From: Acidobacteriaceae bacterium
Lineage (GTDB): Bacteria; Acidobacteriota; Terriglobia; Terriglobales; Acidobacteriaceae
Direction: 5' to 3'
Length of the DNA: 18,170 nucleotides
Assembly (NCBI GenBank): GCA_030049955.1
Contig: JASIJX010000585.1
Span: forward strand, 1 to 18,170
Below, piece by piece: positions 7,266 through 13,913 of the stretch; positions within the stretch are counted from its first letter, which is position 1; each line of letters opens with the position of its first letter. Made by a program: the position numbers and the translations under genes. The notes beneath the pieces are model-generated. The model was given only the letters and a program-made list of their open reading frames with translations, was not told the DNA's origin and did no database searches.

Positions 7266-8234
7266 TCACCTCAACCCTGATTTCGGGAACATCTGCGCCA
7301 ACCAGGGAAAATGAACGAACGATGTAACGACGAGAACCGCACTGCATACCGTCAGCAGCGCCATCAGGCCCGGCTCGCGGTAGAGCTTTTCGGGGTGCTG
7401 CACGGGGCTGTTCTCGTTGAAGGCCAACCGGAAGTAGACGGCCATAAGCAGGGCTATAAATGGGAAGGCGAGGATCATTTCGATGCGGTAGCGCATGATG
7501 AACGCGCCAAAGAACAGCATGGCCGTGGAGGCATAAAACAGAACCGAAACGAGCAGCGACTGCTCGGTGTAATAGATGAACGAGCGCCGATAGAGCGCCG
7601 CGGTTTCCATGCCGATCTGCCGGTATTCGCTGAATCGCTTGAGCGCCATGAAGTACGCGCCAAGCATCCAGTATGCGACCAGCATGGATGCCGGCGGGAT
7701 TACCGTCGCGGTGACGATATACCACCCCACGCAGAAGCGGATAGGGTTGTTGATGGACTCGGAAACCACATCCAGGTACGGCAGGTCCTTGGTGCGCACC
7801 GGAGGCACGTTATAGACGCAGCCCATCACCCAAAGAGCGGCCACGGAAAGCAACAGCATCTTTGAAACCATAGCCGCCAGCGCGAATCCAACAGCGGCGC
7901 AAACCAACCACTGCACGTAAGCCAGCCGAACATTCACGCTTTGCATAGCCGCAGGACGGGCGCGCTTGATGGGGTGCTGGCGATCGAAGGGAGCATCGAG
8001 GATTTCGTTCAGCACGTAATTGCTGCTTGCCGCAGCGATCACCGCCAGCAGGCCGAGCGCAGCGCGCAGCGCAAAGCTCCGGTCAAGCCTGGCACCCGCA
8101 ATGCTGGCCGCTATCACGATCCCAGGAAGCACAAATACGTGCTTCAGCGAGTGATCGAGACGCAGCAAGCTCAGGTGCGATGACAGGCGAACCCGAGAGG
8201 CGCCACGCGTTGAGGTAATGGTGCTGGGGGCCAT
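7266..8234 (-). CDS. UbiA-family prenyltransferase, polyprenyl-phosphate phosphoribosyltransferase type
   Basis: A 322-residue integral membrane enzyme of the UbiA fold. The first Asp-rich motif is NYVLNEILDAPFDRQHPIKR at 72-91 (Asn76, Asp80, Asp84). The second is KDLPYLDVVSESINNPIR at 149-166 (Asp150, Asp155, Glu159). RLDHSLKHVFVLPG at 25-38 is the N-terminal motif of the subgroup that joins 5-phosphoribosyl pyrophosphate to decaprenyl phosphate (as mycobacterial UbiA/Rv3806c), rather than quinone or heme enzymes. The likely role is supply of a polyprenyl-phosphate pentose donor at the inner membrane for cell-envelope glycan. An in-frame stop lies 15 bases upstream of ATG 8234, limiting the start. 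It is followed at once by the GT-C-like gene and is divergent from the 8477-11771 operon. Substrate is inferred from motifs only. Confidence 0.82.
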   Translation of the reverse strand: MAPSTITSTRGASRVRLSSHLSLLRLDHSLKHVFVLPGIVIAASIAGARLDRSFALRAALGLLAVIAAASSNYVLNEILDAPFDRQHPIKRARPAAMQSVNVRLAYVQWLVCAAVGFALAAMVSKMLLLSVAALWVMGCVYNVPPVRTKDLPYLDVVSESINNPIRFCVGWYIVTATVIPPASMLVAYWMLGAYFMALKRFSEYRQIGMETAALYRRSFIYYTEQSLLVSVLFYASTAMLFFGAFIMRYRIEMILAFPFIALLMAVYFRLAFNENSPVQHPEKLYREPGLMALLTVCSAVLVVTSFVHFPWLAQMFPKSGLR

Positions 8235-8370
8235 GGAAGCCTGTACTAACTAACCCGATGATAAATGCTGAGTCGTACATTGTTGCCGCATATTTTTCTC
8301 AAAGAACGTGCGAATCTCCAGAACGCGGTGCTCGTTGCCGGACGTACACGGAAGGGCGCCAGCGCAGTAA

Positions 8371-8442
8371 ACCCGGCCGGCGGTTCTGCGTCAAAATTAC
8401 TAATCCCTGCCCAGATCAGTCCCCTGCATGGGGTGGCCGGGT
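8371..8442 (+). promoter_or_regulatory. Long-range inverted repeat in the divergent intergenic region
   Basis: ACCCGGCC at 8371-8378 pairs with GGCCGGGT at 8435-8442, enclosing a small CCCC/GGGG hairpin (8421-8433). It ends 12 bases before the GGAAGGAG of the downstream gene and could fold the 5' leader or act as an operator. No confident promoter hexamers were found in 8235-8476 for either direction. Confidence 0.35.
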
Positions 8443-8476
8443 GAATTCATGCCGGAAGGAGTTGTAGACTCGAATA

Positions 8477-8716
8477 ATGGGAAAATTGTTTTCCTGTCTC
8501 CCTCTACTTCTCGTGCTCTTGGGAATAGTGCTGCTCTGTGAGCGGCCGGCCTACGGGTACACTGACCCGGGCACCGGGCTTTTGGCTATTCAAGCGGTGG
8601 GCTCTGCGCTGGTTGCCGCCGGATGGTACCTGCGCCGCAAGATCTCTGCGCTCTTTCGTCGCGGAGAGGATAAGGCGGCGGAGGTGAAGGAAGGCGAAGG
8701 CGCGAATCTGCCGTGA
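8477..8716 (+). CDS. Small 'DPGTG' membrane protein
   Basis: A 79-residue protein: N-terminal hydrophobic segment (about 4-20, a signal peptide or membrane anchor), the motif YTDPGTGLLAIQ at 28-39, a second hydrophobic helix (about 38-52), then a basic and charged tail (RRKISALFRRGEDKAAEVKEGEG). Small proteins with (Y/T)xDPGTG followed by a helix and an Arg/Lys tail are recurrent neighbours of methyltransferase and sulfatase-like envelope genes; no activity is known to me. GGAAGGAG lies at 8454-8461, somewhat far (15 bases) from ATG 8477. The stop overlaps the next start as GTGA (8713-8716), so translation is coupled and the gene leads a three-gene operon. Confidence 0.75.
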   Translation: MGKLFSCLPLLLVLLGIVLLCERPAYGYTDPGTGLLAIQAVGSALVAAGWYLRRKISALFRRGEDKAAEVKEGEGANLP

Positions 8717-10215
8717 ACAGCGCGCTCGACTCTTCCCAATCCAGTTTCACCAGGGATGCCAGCCCGCTCGAACTGACGTTTCGCGACCCCGCCGGCCAGT
8801 TGCGTCTCACCGCCACGCATGCCTTGCGCCGGGTTCATCCTTCCGCGGAGGGTGCGGTTCGCGACTTTCTTGCCTCTCCGCTGCGCGCTGCGCTCGAGCG
8901 CAGTGGCGATCTCATCCTGAGCTCGATTGCTGCGCGGGAGCACCATTCCTGCATCAATCCTGGCGAGTTGTGGCTGGAGCATCCGCTTATCGACCCCATC
9001 AGCTATCCCTGGGAGTGGTCGGCGGCGCAGTGGCGCGCTGCGGCCGAGGTCACGCTGCGCGTTGCGGCGCAGGCCGTCGATGCCGGCTGGGCGCTGAAAG
9101 ACGCGACCCCACTGAATGTTGTCTTTGCCGGCGCCAGGCCCGTGCTGGTTGATGCGCTCTCACTCGAGCGGCGCGATCCACGTTCGAGCGTGTGGCTTGC
9201 CTACGGACAGTTTGTGCGCACATTCCTGCTGCCGCTTGTGGCCGCAAAATACCTCAAATGGCCGCTTGAAGCTACGCTGTTCAAGCGCGATGGATATGAG
9301 CCGGGCGACCTTGCCCGCGCGCTGCCGCTGCGCCAGCGCCTGCACCCCAGGCTGCTGGACGTGGTGACGCTGGCAACGATATTCGAAAAACCAGAATCCG
9401 GAAGTGCGGGCGGAAAACAGAAGAAGCCTCGTGCGATGGCTTCGACCTCCGATCCCGAACTCGCCAAGCACATCCTGCGCAAGCGCATCGCGCGGCTCGA
9501 GAAGCAGATAGCCTTCGCTGCATCCGCGCAGAGCCGCAGCCAGTGGAGCGAGTACACGCAGTCGGCGAGCCATTACAGTGCGGCCGATGTGGAAGCAAAG
9601 CAGCGGTTCGTCCGCGGCGTGCTCGACCGATACCAGCCGGCGAGGGTACTTGATATCGGCGCCAACACCGGAAGCTACTCAGTAATTGCTGCAGAAGCAG
9701 GCGCGCAGGTGGTGGCGCTCGATAGCGATGAAGCGGCCATTGATGCCCTGTGGCGCATGGCTGCGGAAAAAAAACTGCCCATTACTGCGCTTGTAGCGAA
9801 CATCGCGCGGCCTACGCCGGCGGCTGGCTGGCGCAATCGCGAGCATCTGTCGTTGCTGGACCGGCTCGGAGGCAGATTCGACCTGGTGCTGATGCTTGCA
9901 GTTATCCATCACCTCATCCTGCGCGAGCAGGTCCCGCTCCAACTTGTCGGCGAGCTCTGCGCCTCGCTCACACGCCGCTGGCTGGTGGCGGAGTGGGTAC
10001 CGCCCTCCGATCCCATGTACCAGGAGTGGCTGCGCGGCCGCGACGATCTCTATGGGCATCTTTCGGAAACAGACCTGACGCATGCACTCGCCTCGTTCTT
10101 CAACGTGCGCGAGCGCACGGTTCTTGGCAATCAGCGCGTTCTTCTGCTTTTTGAGCGCGTCGAGGGCGCCTCGGCCGAGCTTCAGATTCAGCCGACGGGA
10201 GCCGCGCCGGCATGA
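8713..10215 (+). CDS. Kinase-like domain fused to class I SAM-dependent methyltransferase (NoeA-like)
   Basis: A 500-residue cytoplasmic fusion. The N-terminal half (about 36-185) has a block resembling the catalytic core of protein and aminoglycoside kinases: WALKDATPLNVVFAG at 126-140 (Asp130 and Asn135 at catalytic-loop positions) then PVLVDALSLE at 143-152 (Asp147 at the DFG position). No clear glycine-rich loop is visible, so activity is uncertain. A basic linker (about 228-265) leads to a Rossmann methyltransferase: motif I VLDIGANTGSYS 312-323, acidic strand-2 end VVALDSD 333-339, strand-4 block FDLVLMLAVIHHLI 389-402. Related proteins are annotated as NoeA-like methyltransferases of envelope-glycan loci. 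GTG 8713 overlaps the preceding stop (GTGA) and the stop overlaps the next ATG (ATGA). The acceptor is unknown. Confidence 0.8.
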   Translation: MNSALDSSQSSFTRDASPLELTFRDPAGQLRLTATHALRRVHPSAEGAVRDFLASPLRAALERSGDLILSSIAAREHHSCINPGELWLEHPLIDPISYPWEWSAAQWRAAAEVTLRVAAQAVDAGWALKDATPLNVVFAGARPVLVDALSLERRDPRSSVWLAYGQFVRTFLLPLVAAKYLKWPLEATLFKRDGYEPGDLARALPLRQRLHPRLLDVVTLATIFEKPESGSAGGKQKKPRAMASTSDPELAKHILRKRIARLEKQIAFAASAQSRSQWSEYTQSASHYSAADVEAKQRFVRGVLDRYQPARVLDIGANTGSYSVIAAEAGAQVVALDSDEAAIDALWRMAAEKKLPITALVANIARPTPAAGWRNREHLSLLDRLGGRFDLVLMLAVIHHLILREQVPLQLVGELCASLTRRWLVAEWVPPSDPMYQEWLRGRDDLYGHLSETDLTHALASFFNVRERTVLGNQRVLLLFERVEGASAELQIQPTGAAPA

Positions 10216-11771
10216 TGAAACGTCTCGCGCAGGCATGGGCGTTTGCTTCCATCCTGCTGCTCCCCAACTACATCGACATGACCTCTTCGGGAGGCGACGC
10301 GCGCATGCGCGTACCTGTCCCGCTCACCAAGGTGGCGCTTTCGCACCTCACGGACCTGGCGATTGTCACGGTTGTCTTCGCGCTGCTGATGGGCTGGCTG
10401 CGCCGGCTGCGCTCCTGGCCGCGCATTCGCTGGGCGCTCATGGCCATCCTGCCGCCGCTGCTGTTTGCGCGCAACCTCAACGTCATTCCCTTCGAGATCC
10501 CAAGCGCGGTAGTTCTCGCGCTGGCGATGGGGTGGATCGTGTTTCTCGCGCTCCTCACGCGCCGGGCACCGAGACGGGCGGCGCACCTGGGCCGAGCCGG
10601 CAGCACGCTGCTCGCCGGCTTCGCCTGCTTCGCGCTGGTGATGACGGTGCAGCTCGTCCGCGCTGCGCTGTGGCGTCCCGGGCCGCAGGCGTACTCCGCG
10701 CCGATTGCCGCCGCGCCAGCCACGCGGCCGCGCCTGGTGTGGATCCTCTTCGACGAACTCGCCTACAAGCCTACTTTCGAAGCACGCGATTCTTCGCTCC
10801 AATTGCCGAATCTGGACCGGTTGCGCGCTGAAAGCACCAGCTATTCCGATGTGACGCCCATCGCCTACCGCACCACGCGAGCGGTGCCTACGCTGCTCTC
10901 CGGCCATATTGTCACCGATGTCATCTACACGCAGCACAACCAGTACCTTGTCCAAATCGAGAATAACCCGCACTGGCGGCCGTTCGATGCAGCCGATTCG
11001 CTGTTCGGCATGGCGAAGCGCGAGGGCGTGACTACGTCGGTGGTGGGCTGGTATATCGCCTATTGCCCGGTCTTCGCCGGCATAGTGAACCAGTGCTATT
11101 GGAGCAACGACGATGCGCAGGACCGCGGGCCAACATGGCTCGACGCAAGCTATGCCGAGAATGTGTGGTTCCCGTTGCGCGTGATGGTCGAGCATGCCTT
11201 TGCGCCCACGCACGCCTGGGACGACGAGTCGCTGTGGAACGCCGAAGGGCACATCGCGTCAGTGAGGGACGTTAGCCAGCATGCGCTTGAGACGCTGGCC
11301 ACCAGCAACGCCGACTTTATCTACCTGCACATTCCCGCGCCGCACCCGGTCGGGTTCTGGAATCGCCGCACGCAGACTTTTGCCCCAGGCGGCTCGTACC
11401 TCGACGGGCTGGATTACGCCGACCGCCTGCTGGGACAGATGCTTGCGATTCTTGAGTCGCAGCCGCGCTGGGCAGCGACCACGCTCATAGTGCATGGCGA
11501 CCACTCGTGGCGAACGGCGATGTGGCGCCCATTGCCCGGCTGGAGCGCGGAAGATGAGCGCGCTTCGCATGGTGGCCAGTGGGATCCACGCCCCGTGCTG
11601 CTCATTCATACGCCCGGCCAGCAGGCGCCCCGCGCCGTTACCGAGCCGACCAGCCTCATGTATATCCACGATTTCGCCGCGGCCCAGATCGGGAACATCT
11701 CACATGCCGTCGCGCTCTCCGGCGGCCCGGATGCCGGCCATTCTGCACGAACGGCAGCACCTGCCGAGTGA
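10212..11771 (+). CDS. Membrane-anchored alkaline phosphatase/sulfatase-superfamily protein
   Basis: A 519-residue protein with about four to five N-terminal membrane helices (roughly 8-20, 44-63, 74-86, 95-115, 131-150), then an extracytoplasmic catalytic domain from about 170. Metal-site residues are recognisable: Asp181-Glu182 in RLVWILFDE, a Thr-rich nucleophile region YRTTRAVPTLLSG at 219-231, His373 in YLHIPAPH, and IVHGDHSW at 426-433 with Asp430 and His431. This layout resembles LtaS/EptA-like transferases and membrane sulfatases, which move phospho- or sulfo-groups on envelope polymers. There is no CxPxR sulfatase signature, so a classical formylglycine sulfatase is unlikely. ATG 10212 overlaps the methyltransferase stop by four bases. 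It is the last gene of the operon. Confidence 0.8.
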   Translation: MMKRLAQAWAFASILLLPNYIDMTSSGGDARMRVPVPLTKVALSHLTDLAIVTVVFALLMGWLRRLRSWPRIRWALMAILPPLLFARNLNVIPFEIPSAVVLALAMGWIVFLALLTRRAPRRAAHLGRAGSTLLAGFACFALVMTVQLVRAALWRPGPQAYSAPIAAAPATRPRLVWILFDELAYKPTFEARDSSLQLPNLDRLRAESTSYSDVTPIAYRTTRAVPTLLSGHIVTDVIYTQHNQYLVQIENNPHWRPFDAADSLFGMAKREGVTTSVVGWYIAYCPVFAGIVNQCYWSNDDAQDRGPTWLDASYAENVWFPLRVMVEHAFAPTHAWDDESLWNAEGHIASVRDVSQHALETLATSNADFIYLHIPAPHPVGFWNRRTQTFAPGGSYLDGLDYADRLLGQMLAILESQPRWAATTLIVHGDHSWRTAMWRPLPGWSAEDERASHGGQWDPRPVLLIHTPGQQAPRAVTEPTSLMYIHDFAAAQIGNISHAVALSGGPDAGHSARTAAPAE

Positions 11772-11806
11772 TATTCACATATATTCGGGAGTTAGCTCGC
11801 GCCCTC

Positions 11807-11818
11807 GTCAGGCCTGAC
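11807..11818. repeat. 12-base perfect palindrome GTCAGGCCTGAC
   Basis: It lies 36 bases past the sulfatase-like gene's stop. No loop and no T-run, so it looks more like a binding site than a terminator. Confidence 0.4.
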
Positions 11819-11898
11819 CATCCCGTGCGCCAACGTAACAAGCCGAGTGTCCGCCTAAATGCCATGATCGGCAATAAGTAATGAGCGGCGGCAGCCAT

Positions 11899-11941
11899 TG
11901 TTACATGGGAATTTAAAACATGATTGACAACTCATGTAACA
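11899..11941 (+). promoter_or_regulatory. Operator-like dyad TGTTACATG / CATGTAACA
   Basis: Perfect 9-base inverted repeat (11899-11907 and 11933-11941), 25 bases apart, with one arm on each side of a TTGACA -35. The TGTAAC core recurs in dyads upstream of the next two genes. Confidence 0.65.
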
Positions 11942-11953
11942 AAGATGTATCAA
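11924..11953 (+). promoter_or_regulatory. Promoter of the regulator gene, overlapped by the dyad
   Basis: TTGACA (11924-11929), then an 18-base spacer and TATCAA (11948-11953), within an A/T-rich stretch. The right arm of the dyad falls in the spacer, so a bound protein would block RNA polymerase. That fits autoregulation. Confidence 0.5.
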
Positions 11954-12056
11954 TTTTCCCCAATTGAGCCAGGCCTGGTTGAACTTGATTGGTGAATTGA
12001 AGGCCTTGCCGGAAATAGGACCGCTACCGGAGGAAAAACCGTCGCCCGTTCGAAGG

Positions 12057-12072
12057 CGGCAGTATCCTGCCG
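12057..12072 (+). promoter_or_regulatory. Leader hairpin CGGCAG-TATC-CTGCCG
   Basis: Perfect 6-bp stem with a 4-base loop, 45 bases before the regulator's start codon, within the presumed 5' leader. Confidence 0.4.
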
Positions 12073-12117
12073 AAACCGGTGCAGTGACAGCCACGGAACT
12101 GCATCGCCGAGGATCCT

Positions 12118-13563
12118 ATGATCTACGCGGAGACCACCGGATCGAACGGAGTCCCGGAGACCGCATCTCCCGCACCGGCGAGGGAATACATCGTCCGGTG
12201 CGCAGCGGACCACATCCTTCTGGAGCAGGTAACAAAGATTTTGCACAGCGAAGAGCTGCGCGGGTCAGAGGTACTGCGCCGTCTGCTCCGGTTTCTGGCG
12301 GAAAAGTCAATCTGCGGTGAAGCCGACGAGCTGAAGGAATATATTGTCGCAATCGACGGGCTGGGCAAGCCGGTTTCGTACGATCCGCGCCATAACTCCG
12401 CAGTGCGCATCCAGGTGGGCCGGCTGCGGCAAAAGCTGGCCGACTACTATCGCCGCGAAGGACAGCACGATCCAGTTGTAATCGATGTTCCGAAAGGCCG
12501 GTTCAAACTCAGGTACGAACTGCGCGACAGGCCCTGCCCCCCTGCAGAGTGGGGAACGGACCATGTGGCAGGTCCTCAGGAAAGCGACGGGCCAGACCGA
12601 AGCCGTGAGGGCCGAAGCCGGGGGGCGCGAAGCCGAGGCACCGGCAACCCCGGTGCGAGGATGCGCATCCCCGTAGCGGTTGCCGCGGGCGTTGCGCTTT
12701 CTTTCGCGATGGGCGCTGCCTATAACGCGCTTAGGCCAGCCAAGGCAAAAACCGCATCGGTCATCTATACGACCAGTTGGAATGCGGATATGGAGGATCT
12801 GTGGCGGCCGTTTATCGGGACCAGCCGACCCATGATTGTTGCCATCGAGGATCCGCTGTTTGTAGAACTGGACGGCAAGAAAGGCGTCTATTACCGCGAC
12901 AAGACGCTGAATAACTGGCACGACGTGACGACTTCGCCGGCCATTAACGCGGTGCGCTCGGCGCTGAAAAACCGCGAAATCGCGCCCAGCCGCTACTACA
13001 CGGCCTTTGGCGAAGTGGACGCGTCTTTCCTGATTGCCAAGCTGCTGGGGTCGCGGGTGCAGAACCTTTCCGTACTCAAGACCAGCGATCTTTCCATGCG
13101 CGAGCTTGCCGACAACAACGTAGTATTTGTCGGGATCGAAAATATCTTCTTCAGAGACGAGATTCAGGCTGCGCCCGTGCGGCTTCCGCTGCAGCCGGTC
13201 CATGAAGGTATCCGCAATGTGCATCCCGATCCACGCGAGCCTGCTGTCTTTCTCGACGAGTACTCCACCGCGCCCGCTGAAGAAGGCGTTGCCTATGCGC
13301 TGGTGACCCATGTTCCAGGGCCTCTAGGCGGCAACGACGTTATGAGCTTTGCCTGCAGCCGCTCGGCAGGATACGTGGCGGCCGTCAAGTCGTTTAGCGA
13401 TCCGGTTTTTGTGCACATCCTGGTGAGCAACCTTAAAACGGCGGCTAGCGGCCACATGCCGCGCTATTACCAGGTGCTTCTCAAGGTAAAGTTCACGGCC
13501 GAGGAGCCGACAGAGATTAACTACGTGCTTGCCCGTGAACTTCGCTATCCCGGCCGATCCTGA
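12118..13563 (+). CDS. Membrane-anchored winged-helix-type transcriptional regulator with extracytoplasmic sensor domain
   Basis: A 481-residue one-component regulator of ToxR/CadC-like topology. The N-terminal part (about 35-135) matches a domain common in acidobacterial regulators: a helical segment ending LLRFLAEKSICGEADELKEYIVAIDGLG, then YDPRHNSAVRIQVGRLRQKLADYY, then DPVVIDVPKGRFKLRYEL, which resembles a DNA-binding winged helix with its wing. An Arg/Gly/Ser-rich linker (155-182) leads to one membrane helix (about 184-205), and residues 212-481 form an extracytoplasmic domain of unknown ligand. ATG 12118 has GAGGA close upstream with short spacing. The promoter carries a TGTTACATG/CATGTAACA dyad. 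Its place beside the transporter, hydrolase and receptor genes suggests it senses their substrate in the periplasm. Confidence 0.75.
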   Translation: MIYAETTGSNGVPETASPAPAREYIVRCAADHILLEQVTKILHSEELRGSEVLRRLLRFLAEKSICGEADELKEYIVAIDGLGKPVSYDPRHNSAVRIQVGRLRQKLADYYRREGQHDPVVIDVPKGRFKLRYELRDRPCPPAEWGTDHVAGPQESDGPDRSREGRSRGARSRGTGNPGARMRIPVAVAAGVALSFAMGAAYNALRPAKAKTASVIYTTSWNADMEDLWRPFIGTSRPMIVAIEDPLFVELDGKKGVYYRDKTLNNWHDVTTSPAINAVRSALKNREIAPSRYYTAFGEVDASFLIAKLLGSRVQNLSVLKTSDLSMRELADNNVVFVGIENIFFRDEIQAAPVRLPLQPVHEGIRNVHPDPREPAVFLDEYSTAPAEEGVAYALVTHVPGPLGGNDVMSFACSRSAGYVAAVKSFSDPVFVHILVSNLKTAASGHMPRYYQVLLKVKFTAEEPTEINYVLARELRYPGRS

Positions 13564-13711
13564 GGTGGGTTCCGGCTTAGCAGCAGGATAACGCTTGCAA
13601 AGCTACCGCTCCCCGGCAGCCGACGGCCTGCGGTGCGCCGCGGCGATTCCGTTTCGTCTACCATGTTCTGTAGTGCAACGGTGGATAAGACCCACCGCTG
13701 CTTGCAGTTGG

Positions 13712-13728
13712 CAGGTGTATGTTACCTG
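13712..13728 (+). promoter_or_regulatory. Dyad CAGGT-N7-ACCTG containing ATGTTAC
   Basis: Perfect 5-base inverted repeat whose centre includes ATGTTACC, the complement of the GTAACAT core seen near neighbouring genes. It lies 32 bases upstream of the next dyad. Confidence 0.45.
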
Positions 13729-13759
13729 GTGTATCACTGACGATGTATTGAGGCGCACT

Positions 13760-13778
13760 AACCTGTAACTAACAGGTT
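13760..13778 (+). promoter_or_regulatory. Operator-like dyad AACCTGTaactaACAGGTT
   Basis: Perfect 7-base inverted repeat with a 5-base spacer, containing CTGTAAC. It lies about 135 bases upstream of the MFS start and is close in sequence to the CTGTAACAG dyads at 15280 and 15309. Confidence 0.6.
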
Positions 13779-13824
13779 TCAGGCCTATTCTGGCGCAAGT
13801 CTTCGAGTATCCTCACCCTGCCGG

Positions 13825-13848
13825 GCGACAACTTGCCACGGTTGTCGC
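13825..13848 (+). promoter_or_regulatory. Leader hairpin GCGACAAC-N8-GTTGTCGC
   Basis: Perfect 8-bp stem with an 8-base loop ending 65 bases before the MFS start. No T-run follows; it may be an mRNA-stability or binding element. The left arm overlaps one copy of a 10-base direct repeat. Confidence 0.5.
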
Positions 13849-13913
13849 TGGTTTGCCGGGCGATCGAACAGCGTGGATGCCGGCAACCCATTTTCCCGTT
13901 ATGAGGTGCGGCG

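Larger units (their letters stand above)
11772..12117. other. Intergenic region upstream of the membrane-bound regulator
   Basis: 346 bases without a convincing gene. It contains palindromes GTCAGGCCTGAC (11807-11818) and CCAGGCCTGG (11969-11978), a promoter-like segment inside an inverted repeat (11899-11953), and a leader hairpin (12057-12072). An open frame from TTG 11964 runs through but reads as non-coding. The shift to A/T-rich sequence at 11895-11965 fits a promoter. Confidence 0.6.
13564..13913. other. Intergenic region upstream of the MFS transporter
   Basis: 350 bases with no gene seen. It holds two dyads (13712-13728 and 13760-13778), an 8-bp-stem hairpin (13825-13848) and a 10-base direct repeat TGCCGGGCGA (13819-13828 and 13854-13863). 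I could not place a convincing promoter. Confidence 0.6.

Noticed and set aside
6021..7280. 419-codon plus-strand open frame
   Set aside because: Antisense to the polytopic membrane protein; composition (Arg/Gln/Gly-rich, no hydrophobic pattern) is that of a shadow frame.
8235..8330. Possible minus-strand promoter for the UbiA gene (TTGAGA with downstream TATCAT)
   Set aside because: The two boxes are not at a workable spacing; no acceptable pair was found.
10188..11252. 354-codon minus-strand open frame
   Set aside because: Antisense to the sulfatase-superfamily gene; no domain and highly Arg/His-rich.
11964..12320. 118-codon frame from TTG upstream of the regulator, with GGAGGA at 12029-12034
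   Set aside because: It overlaps the regulator's start in another frame, its translation has no domain, and the GGAGGA is not followed by a suitably spaced start codon.
12596..12660. Short GAAGCCG-type repeats in the regulator gene
   Set aside because: They encode the Arg/Ser/Gly-rich linker before the membrane helix; low-complexity coding sequence explains them.
12307..13311. 334-codon minus-strand open frame
   Set aside because: Antisense to the regulator gene; no ribosome site or domain.
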